A stretch of 64,000 nucleotides of DNA from an uncultured Rhodopila sp. Lineage in GTDB: Bacteria > Pseudomonadota > Alphaproteobacteria > Acetobacterales > Acetobacteraceae. Numbering within the stretch: position 1 is the stretch's first letter; each line of letters opens with the position of its first letter. Under the pieces are notes generated by a model. It searched no databases and had not been told where the DNA came from. It saw only the letters and a program-made list of their open reading frames with translations. Position numbers and translations under genes: made by a program. The stretch spans positions 310,001-374,000 of the forward strand of contig CAIZFE010000086.1 in assembly GCA_903932145.1 (NCBI GenBank), written 5' to 3'. Positions 53,692-63,000 of this stretch are shown piece by piece.

Positions 53692-54245
53692 GGCTACCTC
53701 CGATCGCCGCTCGGAACATCAAAGTGAGAACTGTCGGCATCAGACCGCTTCTGTTCGCCCTTGTTTGCCTGGGCGTCCCCTTTGCGGCCGGGGCGCAAAC
53801 GCTGCCGACGATTCAGACACCATCGATTCAGGCGCAGCCTTTGCCTCCACTGCAAGAGCAGCGCCTGGACGCGCCACGCGACGGGGGACCTGTCGCGCCG
53901 CCGTCCCTGACACCGAAGGCCACCCCGCCAGTCACGTTCGACCGCCCGGATATTTGGCTGCCAGCCGGGACCGCCAAACTTCAGGCACTGGATAAGGTCA
54001 ACGCTCAAGCGACGGCTTTGACGATCAAAGTCGGCCAATCCGCGACGTTCGGATCGCTGACCATTGAGGTTAAAGCCTGCGTCGTGCGCCCGGCCGATCA
54101 ACCCGTGGATGCGGCGGCTTATCTGAATGTGACGGATAGCCATCCGGATTCCCCCGGTTTCGCCGGCTGGATGTTGGAACAGGAGCCAGCGGCATCGATG
54201 ATGCAACACCCGATCTATGATCTCCGTGTCACCGGTTGCGCCTGA
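53688..54245 (+). CDS. DUF2155 protein, exported
   Basis: A 185-aa protein with a signal peptide (VGIRPLLFALVCLGVPFAAGAQ), a Pro/Gln-rich linker (~38-75), and a DUF2155 domain from ~85: TAKLQALDKVNAQATALTIKVG, FGSLTIEVKACVVRP, and SHPDSPGFAGWMLEQEPA ending in IYDLRVTGCA. DUF2155 is alphaproteobacterial, usually near mlaD; the role is unknown, probably in the envelope. Two bases separate it from otsB. Confidence 0.88.
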   Translation: MRLPPIAARNIKVRTVGIRPLLFALVCLGVPFAAGAQTLPTIQTPSIQAQPLPPLQEQRLDAPRDGGPVAPPSLTPKATPPVTFDRPDIWLPAGTAKLQALDKVNAQATALTIKVGQSATFGSLTIEVKACVVRPADQPVDAAAYLNVTDSHPDSPGFAGWMLEQEPAASMMQHPIYDLRVTGCA

Positions 54246-54247
54246 CC

Positions 54248-54973
54248 ATGGACGCACTGCCCCCGTTCCATCGCGCCGCGTTGCTGTTGGATATGGACGG
54301 AACCCTGATCGATCTGGCGCCGACGCCTGACTCCGTGGTGGTGCCCGATGGGTTGCCGGCCGTTCTGCGAACGCTGCGCGACGCGCTGGGCGGTGCGTTG
54401 GCCATCGTGACCGGCCGCCCGATTGAAACCGTTGACCGGTTGCTCGGTGACTCGCCCGGGGCGATTGCGGGAGAACACGGCGGCGCCATTCGGCATGCCC
54501 CGGAGGCACCGATCGAGCGGCCGAACCTGCCGTCACCACCCGAAGCCTGGCTGGACGCCGGCGAAGCGCTGGTTCGCGCATTCCCCGGCGCTTTGCTGGA
54601 GCGGAAGGCGAGGGGGTTCGGATTGCATTTTCGACAGGCCCCGCACGCCAGGGAGCCGTTCCATGCGGCATTGACGTCCCTGTTGGCGACCGCGCCCGGA
54701 TTCGAACTGCATCCCGCCCATATGTTGTGGGAGGTGCGTCCGATCGGGGCCGACAAGGGCGGCGCGGTCGTGGCGTTGATGCAGCGCGCGCCGTTCGCCG
54801 GCCGCCTGCCAATTTTCATTGGCGATGACGTGACCGATGAGGACGGCATGCGCGAAGCGCGCCGGCTCGGCGGGGCGGGATACCGCGTTGACGCTGTCTT
54901 CCGCGATCCGGACGGTGTCCGAGCGTGGTTGCGGCGTTCGGCTGAGTTGGGGGACTGGGCGGAATTGGGATGA
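54248..54973 (+). CDS. otsB: Trehalose-6-phosphate phosphatase
   Basis: A 241-aa HAD-superfamily phosphatase with motif I as LLLDMDGTLIDLAPTPD, motif II around AIVTGRPIETVDR, and motif IV as FIGDDVTDEDGM. The pattern GEHGG and LLERKARGFGLHFRQ are typical of OtsB. It removes phosphate from trehalose-6-phosphate to give trehalose for stress protection. The matching synthase otsA is not in this window. ATG at 54248, overlapping the HAD gene at its end by ATGA. Confidence 0.9.
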   Translation: MDALPPFHRAALLLDMDGTLIDLAPTPDSVVVPDGLPAVLRTLRDALGGALAIVTGRPIETVDRLLGDSPGAIAGEHGGAIRHAPEAPIERPNLPSPPEAWLDAGEALVRAFPGALLERKARGFGLHFRQAPHAREPFHAALTSLLATAPGFELHPAHMLWEVRPIGADKGGAVVALMQRAPFAGRLPIFIGDDVTDEDGMREARRLGGAGYRVDAVFRDPDGVRAWLRRSAELGDWAELG

Positions 54974-55698
54974 ATCTGTCGGATTTCGATGTCCTCAGCT
55001 TCGATTGCTACGGGACCCTGATCGACTGGGAGAGCGGACTGTACGCGGCGTTGGCGCCGTTGCTGTCGCGGGTTGGGACCGGACTTTCGCGCGATGCCGT
55101 CCTGGAAGCGTTTGCATTACGGGAGTCTCGCCAGCAGGCGTTGACGCCGGAGATGCCGTATTCGGATCTGCTGGCTGAAGTGCACGGGCAATTGGCCGCC
55201 GGCTGGGGCGTGACGCCTGATCCGGCCGAGGATGCTCGGTTTGGTCAGTCGGTCGGGGACTGGCCGCCGTTTCCCGATACGGTGGAAGCGCTGCGATATT
55301 TGAAACGGCATTTTCGTCTGGTGATCCTGTCCAACGTGGATCGCGCGTCGTTTCAGGCGACCGGCCAGCGCCTCGGGGTGGCGTTCGACGCGATCTATAC
55401 CGCGCAGGATATCGGGTCGTACAAGCCCGACCCGCGGAATTTCGCCTATCTGCTGGCGCGACAGGCGGAGCAGGGCCTGGCGCGCGGGACAATTCTGCAC
55501 GTCGCGCAAAGCCTGTTCCACGATCATGTGCCGGCCAACGCGGCCGGATTGGCCTCGGCCTGGATCGACCGGCGGCATGACGTGGGCGGTTCGGGTGCGA
55601 CGGCGCCGGTTGCGGCGGATGTCCGTTACGATTTCCGGTTCACCAGTCTGGGCGGGCTGGTGGAGGCGCATCAGGCGGAAACGCGTTCGCCGCGGTAA
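54970..55698 (+). CDS. HAD-superfamily hydrolase (haloacid dehalogenase type II-like)
   Basis: A 242-aa HAD enzyme. Motif I is VLSFDCYGTLIDWESG, where the nucleophile Asp and the Tyr-Gly-Thr match 2-haloacid dehalogenase-like proteins; motif II is LVILSNVDRASF; motif III/IV region GSYKPDPRNFAYLL has the catalytic Lys. The ATG overlaps the otsB stop. Substrate unknown; most such enzymes are small-molecule phosphatases. Confidence 0.88.
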   Translation: MNLSDFDVLSFDCYGTLIDWESGLYAALAPLLSRVGTGLSRDAVLEAFALRESRQQALTPEMPYSDLLAEVHGQLAAGWGVTPDPAEDARFGQSVGDWPPFPDTVEALRYLKRHFRLVILSNVDRASFQATGQRLGVAFDAIYTAQDIGSYKPDPRNFAYLLARQAEQGLARGTILHVAQSLFHDHVPANAAGLASAWIDRRHDVGGSGATAPVAADVRYDFRFTSLGGLVEAHQAETRSPR

Positions 55699-55877
55699 TC
55701 GTTACTTGATGACAGTGCGGCTTGGGTCTCTGGCGCGCCGCCGAGAGAGTGCATGAACCGCCCGGAGAGACGGCGGCGCCCCGGTCACGGCGTCCACCGG
55801 CGACGAAATCGGGCCGATCGGCGCGCGAAAGCGCCCCCGGACTCGGAGGGTTCCACGCCTATCGGGGATGCCGGGAC

Positions 55878-56747
55878 TCAGGGAGGAGCGGTGGCCAGAA
55901 ACGGATCGAACGGGTCAAAAATGGGCACCTCGCCGATCATGTACCCCAGCACCCGGCGAACGATCTCCGGTCCCGGATGTCTCCAGGCAAAGTTCCAGGT
56001 GTCCGGCTTCTTGTCGCGCTCTTTCTGAAACGATGTCTCGCGGTATTCGCGTATTTTGAACAGCGTCGTGAAGCTGCCACCGTAGTTCTGGAGCGAGTCG
56101 GATATCCGGTTCCAAAAGTCGCCGGTACAGAAACTCGGGATGACCGCGAGGTCCATGCAGATAGCGAGAATGGTGCGCCCCAACGGACGGCGGCGCACCT
56201 CGGCGTCAAGTTCCTCGGGCCCGGGGATACGGAGATCGTCCGGATCGAATGCGGGGCGCTTGCGCGTGCGTTCCTCATCGCCGGGCTCGGGCGCCATTCC
56301 GTCATGGCCGGGCTCGGGCGTGCACTCACTCTCGTCATGGCCGGGCTTGGCCCGGCCACCCGGGACTTCGCCTGCTGCCTCCCCGTCTTGCGGTTCCGCT
56401 GCCGGCTTGGCCGGCTGACGTTCGCGCGGGTACACGAACCCAATCTCGCGGCCCTTCGCGGCGCGAGCGAGCAAGTAACGCTCCAACGCCATCGCCCGCA
56501 AAATACCGCGCTGCAACCGGGCAAGGATGGTCGGCAGAGCGTAGGTGCCGCAAACCCCGGCCAAAGCGGCGAATTCCAAATTGGCGGCGCGCTCCGGCAC
56601 CGTCTCAACAAGCCGGCGCCCGTGCCTGAGCAAGACCCGGACGCCATGCAGCAGGGCGGCGAGGCGCTGCGGCATGGTGCGGCCGGCCTGATCCTGTGTC
56701 GGATCGGGCGTCGCAGGCCGGGTCATGGTTGGCGCCGTATGCTCCAT
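55878..56747 (-). CDS. Conserved-looking protein of unknown function with repeat-derived segment
   Basis: A 289-aa soluble protein. The N-terminal ~110 residues are helical (QRLAALLHGVRVLLRHGRRLVET) and the C-terminal ~120 have a compact, non-random pattern (GRTILAICMDLAVIPSFC, YGGSFTTLFKIREYRET, PDTWNFAWRHPGPEIVRRVLGYMIGE). Between them residues ~130-165 are a Gly/Pro/Asp/His stretch read from a palindromic repeat (GGRAKPGHDE). I do not recognise a named domain. Confidence 0.7.
   Translation of the reverse strand: MEHTAPTMTRPATPDPTQDQAGRTMPQRLAALLHGVRVLLRHGRRLVETVPERAANLEFAALAGVCGTYALPTILARLQRGILRAMALERYLLARAAKGREIGFVYPRERQPAKPAAEPQDGEAAGEVPGGRAKPGHDESECTPEPGHDGMAPEPGDEERTRKRPAFDPDDLRIPGPEELDAEVRRRPLGRTILAICMDLAVIPSFCTGDFWNRISDSLQNYGGSFTTLFKIREYRETSFQKERDKKPDTWNFAWRHPGPEIVRRVLGYMIGEVPIFDPFDPFLATAPP
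56279..56366. repeat. Tandem partial copies of the GTCATGGCCGGG repeat inside a CDS
   Basis: Three staggered units, at about 56279, 56301 and 56334, each with CCGGGCTCGGGCG or CCGGGCTTGGCCCGG. They are in frame within the unknown protein and encode EPGHDGMAPEPGDE and GGRAKPGHDE. Confidence 0.8.
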
Positions 56748-57036
56748 GTTTGTGGACTAACATAAAAGTTAGAATATGTCAACACTGACGTGCATGCCCC
56801 GCGGTCGCGCCACCTTCCTTTTAGAACCGCAACATGTCAGACTGACCGCAACAGACGGCGCGGGAGCCTCGTGACCAAACGGTTTCGTGCCGCGGCGAGC
56901 ACGAGTTTGGACAGGTTCGGAAAGAGCTGCGTCATGACTTTGCCACGCACGGAATCGACACCACGATCCGGGAGGAACTCAACCACCTCACAGGTGCCCC
57001 CACACTGTTGGAACTGCTCGACAACCACATCCGCGA

Positions 57037-57183
57037 ATGAAAGGCGGTCGTCCGCGTCATCGGCCGTCGCACCGGTGGCGGGTCCCTGACGGAGGTCAAC
57101 TCGCGGCGATGGGGAAAAGCCAGGGCGAGATCGCCGCAACGATCCAGGGCAAGGCCGAGGCGGCTGGTGCCAGCCCGGGCTGA
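57037..57183 (+). pseudogene. Possible short gene or remnant, 48 aa
   Basis: ATG at 57037 overlaps the stop of the preceding short frame (ATGA), and the last ~30 residues (LAAMGKSQGEIAATIQGKAE) look like a helical protein end. A related motif (GAMGKDQDELLPTIVGM) appears again from 57420. No family recognised; could be the end of a decayed gene or chance. Confidence 0.25.
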
Positions 57184-57220
57184 CCGGCGGTCTCCGCGCG
57201 GGTGGCCCCAAAGCAAAAAG

Positions 57221-57327
57221 TGTCAATGATTTAGGGGATGAATGGGATGCCCGGCAGGCGCGTTGATACGTCACGGGAGGCTCCGGCAGCCCAGCAGCAA
57301 TCCCCTTTATCCCCTAAATCGTTGACA
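57221..57327. repeat. 28-bp inverted repeat pair, 51-bp spacer
   Basis: Left arm 57221-57248 (starts TGTCAATGATTTAGGGG) and right arm 57300-57327 match as inverted copies at 25 of 28 positions. The 107-bp unit resembles a small non-autonomous element or a large terminator. No target duplication seen. Confidence 0.75.
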
Positions 57328-57764
57328 ATTCCTTCCTTGCTGTGCCGCCCCGCACACCAGCGCCGCCGCTGTAGCACCAACGTTAAAGCTCACGGCGATC
57401 GGGAACGACGAAGCCTGCCGGGGCGATGGGGAAAGACCAGGACGAGCTCCTCCCGACGATCGTGGGCATGTGCCAACCGGACGATTGCCCCGATGGGCGC
57501 TTGCGCCCCAGCTTCTCAGCGGCCTCGGATAATCCCCATCTTTCTCTGTGCAAAAAATCTTGTTTAATACTGTTCCGTAATGCGCGGCGCTCGCCAAAGC
57601 AGCCGGCCAGCACGGGGGATCGTAGCGTTCGAACCGTGTTCCCTTCGCTATCATGGCCAATGCGATTGTCCCGGTCAGGTTCATTGGGTTGCTCCCGGTC
57701 GGATCGTCCCCAAACTTGCGCCATTCCGGCAACCTCCGCAGGATAAGCGCGGAGGCAAAAACCG

Positions 57765-58655
57765 ATGTCCCTGGAAACCCGAGAGCTGCACCCTGGCCTG
57801 GCCGCCGAGGCCGGTTTCCTGGATCTGTCGCAACCGCTGGACCCAGACACGATCGCCGCGATCCAGACGGCCATCGACGCTTACCCCGTCCTGGTTTTTC
57901 GCAGCCAGAGCCTGACCGATGCGCAACTGCGCGATTTCGCCGCCCGCTTTGGCCCGCTGGAGATCGGCCGCTCCGCCGCACGGCCCGGCCGCAGGCGCCT
58001 CGCCATCCCGCAGATCGGTGACATCTCCAACCTCGACGTGGACAACAAAGTCCGAGCGCTGGATGACCGGCGGCGGCTGGACGGGTTGGGAAACCGGCTG
58101 TGGCACACCGACGCATCCTACATGCCGGTCCCCGTCGTGCTCGGCATGCTGCACGCGGTCACGCTGCCGCCGGCCAGCCCCTTCGGCAACGGCGAAACCG
58201 AGTTCGCCGACATGCGCGCCGCCTATGACGCCTTACCGGCCGAAACGAAAGCCGCGATCGATCCCCTGATCGCCGAACACGATGTCTTCTGGTCGCGCGC
58301 CCAGATCGGTTTCACCGACTTTCCGCAACCGGAACGAGACCAGTATCCGCCGTCGCCGCAACGACTGGTGCGGCGGCATCCGGTGACCGGGCAGAAAAGC
58401 CTGTATCTGTCGGCGCATGCCTCGCACATCAAAGGATGGCCGATCGCCGATGGGCGCCTGCTGCTGGTGGATCTGAACGCGCACGCGACGCAGACTCGTT
58501 TCATCTACAGTCATACATGGCGTTTGGGCGATCTGGTGATCTGGGACAATCGGTGGACGATGCATCGTGGCCGTCCGCACGATGAACACAAGCCGCGCGA
58601 TCTGCGGCGGGCGACAACGCTCGATACGGGATCGACGCTGAACGAAGCGGCATAA
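57765..58655 (+). CDS. TauD/TfdA-family Fe(II)/2-oxoglutarate dioxygenase
   Basis: A 296-aa dioxygenase. The iron facial triad is visible as WHTDASY (His and Asp) and the distal His in RWTMHRGRP; the 2-oxoglutarate Arg in RDLRRATT. Size is that of TauD/TfdA enzymes, which hydroxylate taurine, herbicide or other acid substrates and split them. Substrate unknown. It is 11 bases before the CoA-transferase gene, so both may act on one acid. Confidence 0.92.
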   Translation: MSLETRELHPGLAAEAGFLDLSQPLDPDTIAAIQTAIDAYPVLVFRSQSLTDAQLRDFAARFGPLEIGRSAARPGRRRLAIPQIGDISNLDVDNKVRALDDRRRLDGLGNRLWHTDASYMPVPVVLGMLHAVTLPPASPFGNGETEFADMRAAYDALPAETKAAIDPLIAEHDVFWSRAQIGFTDFPQPERDQYPPSPQRLVRRHPVTGQKSLYLSAHASHIKGWPIADGRLLLVDLNAHATQTRFIYSHTWRLGDLVIWDNRWTMHRGRPHDEHKPRDLRRATTLDTGSTLNEAA

Positions 58656-58666
58656 GGGGAAACAGG

Positions 58667-59863
58667 ATGAGTCAGGCCCTAAAGGGTATTCGCATTATCG
58701 ATATGACGCACAATCAGGCCGGCCCGGCCTGCGCGCAGATACTCGGCTTCCTGGGTGCGGACGTGATCAAGCTGGAGGAACCGACAGGCGGCGACGTCGC
58801 GCGCACCAACATGCGCGATAAACCCGACAGCGACAGCCTGTTTTTCTTAATTCTCAACGCCAACAAACGCAGCGTCACGCTGAACCTGAAGACCGAGGAC
58901 GGTAAAGCCCTGTTCCGCCGCCTGATCGCGGAATCCGATGTCCTGCTGGAGAATTTCGGTCCCGGCGCACTGGACCGGCTGGGTCTCGGTTACGATTCAC
59001 TATCCAAACTGAACCCGAAACTGATCTACGCAACGATCAAGGGCTTCGGAACCTACGGCCCCTACAGCGGCTACAAAAGCTTCGAGCCGATCGCCCAGGC
59101 GATGGGCGGCGCCATGGCCGTGACCGGCTTTCCGGAGAACCCGCCGACCTACGTCTTTCCCGCCATTGGCGATTCCGGCACCGGCATGCACATGGCGATC
59201 GGTATTCTCGCCGCCCTGCAGCAGCGCCACGCAAGCGGAAAAGGCCAGCACGTCGAGGTGTCGATGCAAGACGCCGTGGTCAACCTGATCCGGGTCAGCC
59301 TGCGCGACCACCAGCGCTACGGCCATCCGCCGCCGCGCGTCGGCAATCAACTCGGGCAAACGGTGCCCGGAACGACATACCCCTGCGCGCCCGGCGGTCC
59401 CAACGACTACGTCTATATCTTTGCCCAGCCGCAGATGTGGAAGCCGTTTCTCGGGGCGATCGGCCAACCGGAACTGGCGGACGACCCGCGTTTCGCAACA
59501 CCCGGCGCCCGCTGGGAACATCGCGACGTGCTGAACGGGATCGTCGAAGCCTGGACCCGCCAGCGCACGAAACATCAGGTGATGGACATCCTGGGAGAGG
59601 CCGGCGTCCCCAGCGGCGCCTGTCAGGACACGGGCGAAGTGCTCGCCGACTCGCATCTGCGCGCCCGCGAGATGATCGTCGATGTCGATTTCCCGACGCG
59701 CGGTACGTATCAGACGGTTGGTTGTCCGATCAAGCTGTCCGACTCACCCGCCGAGATAACCCGTCCGCCGCTGCTCGGGGAGCACACCGACGATGTGCTG
59801 GCCTCCTTGCTGGGCGTGGCGCCTGACGAGTTGAAGCGTCTGCACGCAACCGGCGTCGTCTGA
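58667..59863 (+). CDS. Class III CoA-transferase (CaiB/Frc family)
   Basis: A 398-aa CoA-transferase with the usual N-terminus IRIIDMTHNQAGPACAQILGFLGADVIKLEEPTGGD-like pattern, LLENFGPGALDRLGLGYD, and the catalytic Asp in PAIGDSGTGMHMAIG. It moves CoA between carboxylic acids, as in formyl-CoA:oxalate CoA-transferase and carnitine CoA-transferase. It follows the dioxygenase closely. A strong hairpin terminates it. Confidence 0.92.
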   Translation: MSQALKGIRIIDMTHNQAGPACAQILGFLGADVIKLEEPTGGDVARTNMRDKPDSDSLFFLILNANKRSVTLNLKTEDGKALFRRLIAESDVLLENFGPGALDRLGLGYDSLSKLNPKLIYATIKGFGTYGPYSGYKSFEPIAQAMGGAMAVTGFPENPPTYVFPAIGDSGTGMHMAIGILAALQQRHASGKGQHVEVSMQDAVVNLIRVSLRDHQRYGHPPPRVGNQLGQTVPGTTYPCAPGGPNDYVYIFAQPQMWKPFLGAIGQPELADDPRFATPGARWEHRDVLNGIVEAWTRQRTKHQVMDILGEAGVPSGACQDTGEVLADSHLRAREMIVDVDFPTRGTYQTVGCPIKLSDSPAEITRPPLLGEHTDDVLASLLGVAPDELKRLHATGVV

Positions 59864-59872
59864 TCCACAGTC

Positions 59873-59904
59873 GCGCGTTGTCATACGGAAGTATGCCAAC
59901 GCGC
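59873..59904 (+). terminator. Hairpin terminator after CoA-transferase
   Basis: A stem of 13 base pairs with one mismatch (GCGCGTTG-T-CATAC with GTATG-C-CAACGCGC) closed by GGAA, a stable GNRA tetraloop; it is followed by TTTACA. It lies ten bases after the CoA-transferase stop. Confidence 0.75.
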
Positions 59905-60080
59905 TTTACAATAACCAACGCCGCATGCCAATGTATGATAAAGATGGTGTGAAATAGGATGCAATAAGACTGAAATAAAATATTACTGCCAACCCGTGGC
60001 TGCATACAATTTTTCTATATATCTGGGAAACCGGCAACAGCGGACCTCACCACTCCGCGGTAGCACGCCGGGAGCCTGTG

Positions 60081-63000
60081 ATGACCAGCACCACGATCAA
60101 GCCCGTTTCACAGTTAGTCGTGGCTGCCACCGACCTCTATACTTGGTCGAACCCCTATGGCGGCACCTGGGGGACCGGATCGAACTGGTTCGATACCACG
60201 GTCGGCTCGCCTGTCATCGCCGCCCCCGGATCTGCCAGCACGGTCAGCATCACCGGCGGCGCCGGCAACATGTTCACCAACATCCTCGGCAGCGGGGCGG
60301 CGGCGCAGCTTTCCATCACCAATGACGTGCTGGTCTGGGGCACCATCGCCGTCGGCGGCACGCTGTCACTGACCGGCTCCTCCACCGAGTTGGACCTCGA
60401 CGGCGGGGCCAGCGTTGCGGCCGCCAGTCTAACTCTGGGCACAAGCGCGACCCTGGAGGTTGCGGCCGCCAGCAAACTCAAGGTCAGCGGGATCACGACG
60501 TTGACCGATGGTTTCCTGCTGGCGGTCAACACCGGCACGATCCAACTCGGCGGCCTGATCGCCAACGCCTTCGTTGGGCCGAGCGGGCTGACCTACGGCA
60601 CCATCGCGGTCGATGACAGCGCGTCGGTGGAGATCGGAACGCAGGGAGGCGCCGCCGCCGGTGCGATCACCATTGATCAGGGCATCTCCGCCACGGTCTG
60701 CGGCATGATCGACGGCACTGTCGTGCTGAACGGCATTCTGGGCGTGCAGGCCGGTGCCTCGCTCTACATCGACATCGGCGACCCGTTCGGGAACGGGCAG
60801 ACGATCCACGGAACCGGCACTTTGGTCATCGGCGAGAACAGTCTGATCGCACTCGGTGTCGCCGACAGCGCGGCGGTGACGTTCGCCGGGCCAAACGGCA
60901 AGCTGACGCTGTATGCGCTGCCGACGGGCACGATCAGAGGGTTCGCGGCTGGCGATACGTTCGTGCTGATTGGCCTGGCGACGGGCATGACCTATGCGCA
61001 GACCTCGGCCACTGTGGCGACGCTGACCCTGACGAAGGGGACAACGGTTGTTGGCACACTAAGCCTCGCGGGCAATTACGCCGGTAGCCTGTTTCACATG
61101 CTGATCGACGGCCATGGCAATGAGTTCATCACGCTGCAAACGGTGGGCACCGCGCCCGTGCAGCCGACCCTGATCACGGGGACGGCCGGATACGACAGCC
61201 TGAGCGCGACGGCCAACAATCAAACTCTCACCGGCCTTGGAGGTAATGACAGCCTGAGCGCCGGCAGCTTCACCGGCATCGATTTCAAGGACACCAGTGC
61301 CGATCTGAACGGCTGTACCATCACATCGTTCTCGCCCTACGACGTGATTGACCTGACCGACATGAAACTGAGTTCGGTCACCGGGACCTATACGCCGTCC
61401 GTCATCACCGCCGGTGCGACGATTGTTCCCGCCAATCTGTTGGTCAGGGACGGGACCCACACCGCCACGATCCTGTTCTCACCGTCCACGCCGCTGGCGT
61501 TCGGATACTGGTCGGTCGCCTCGGACGGCGCGTCCGGCACCGATCTGCGCTACACTCTTATCAGCACGGACCCCTACACCTTCAACAATCCACTCGGCGG
61601 CGCCCTGGGGACTCTGGCCAATTGGCAGGATGCCACCACGTCGGCGGCCGCGACGGTGCAACCAGGCTTTGGCAACGCCCTGACATTCAGTGGGGGCGCC
61701 ACATTCATGGATATAACCGGTTCGGCGTCGGTCGCCAGCCTGACGACCAGCGGCGATGTGCTGTTGCTGGGAACCCTGAATGCGGGAACCGCCATCCAGG
61801 GTTTTTCCGGCGCGCTGTCACAGACCGGCACTTTGGCCCTGGATAGCGGCGCAAGCCTGGTTCTCGCTGGCGGGGCTGCCATCGGCGGTCTGGTCGAGGT
61901 TGGCGGTGCCGGCAAGCTGACCGCCGCGGGCACCGCGACGTTCACCACGCCCAATGCCGAACTTCTGGCGATCAACGGTGGCACGATGCAATTCGCCAGC
62001 GTGAACACTACGACCGGCATCACCTATGTTCCGGTCTTGTATTCTCCATCCGTCGTCGCGGACGACCCAAAATCGTCCATCGACTTCGGTACCGCCGGCA
62101 ACGCCGTGGTTGGAGCTCTGACCATCGATAGCGGCATCACGGCGAATTTCAGCGGCACGATCGATGGCAACGTCGTGGTCAACGGCACTCTGGCCGTCAC
62201 CAACGCCGCACTGACCATCGCTCCGTTTGGATCGGCCGCCCCATCCGTCAGCGGGTCGGGAACGTTGCTCATCGGAGGCGGCGGTATATTGACGCTGACC
62301 GGATCGGATAGCGCCGCGATCCAATTCGGAGGCGGGACCCTGGCCTTGGGCAGTACCCTGCCCGCCGCCACGATCTCGGGTTTCGCGGCCGGGGATGCGA
62401 TTACCCTGACGAGGCTGGTGACCGGTCTGACCTACATGCAGACCGGCGCCGCCAACGGCACGCTGACCCTGCTCAGCGGAACCACCACGATCGGCACCCT
62501 GAATTTGGCCGGCGCCTATACCGCGCAACAGTTTCGGGTGCAGTTCTCCGGCATCGGGACGTCAAGCAGCATCACCTATGCGGCAACGCCCGGCACCGGG
62601 CAGGGGGGCCAGGTCAGCAGCACCGCGGATAGCTATGCTTGGACCAACGCCAGTGGCGGCAACTGGAACAGCCCCGGCAACTGGACCGATACGACGGCCG
62701 GCGGCGCGGCTGTGACCGTGCCGGGGGCAGGCAACGCGGTTGTCATCCAGGACAACCCCGGCCCCGCAACGTCCCAGATCATCGCCGGCTCCGGTGCGGC
62801 GACCTCGTTGTCGGTGTATGGTTCGGCCAGTTCGGTTTTCACCGGCACGATCGCGGTACTCCGCCAGTTTTATCTGGGCACCAATCCGTCGGCCGGGATT
62901 GCTCTGACCGGCGGCGCCCGGTTCAGCGTCGGCACTCTGGCCGATTACGCCGCCCTGATCGTCTCGGCCGGCAGCGCATTGACCGAAACCGGACTGTCCG

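Larger units (their letters stand above)
56748..57764. other. Intergenic region with short frames and an inverted repeat
   Basis: About 1 kb without a long supported gene. A frame of about 64 codons ends at 57040; its last part has a coding look (HDFATHGIDTTIREELNHL then TLLELLDNHIRE). The next frame starts inside that stop (ATGA). An inverted repeat is at 57221-57327. A MGKxQxE-like segment recurs from 57426. The region looks like a decayed or partial gene set; the TauD promoter must lie near its end. Confidence 0.4.
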
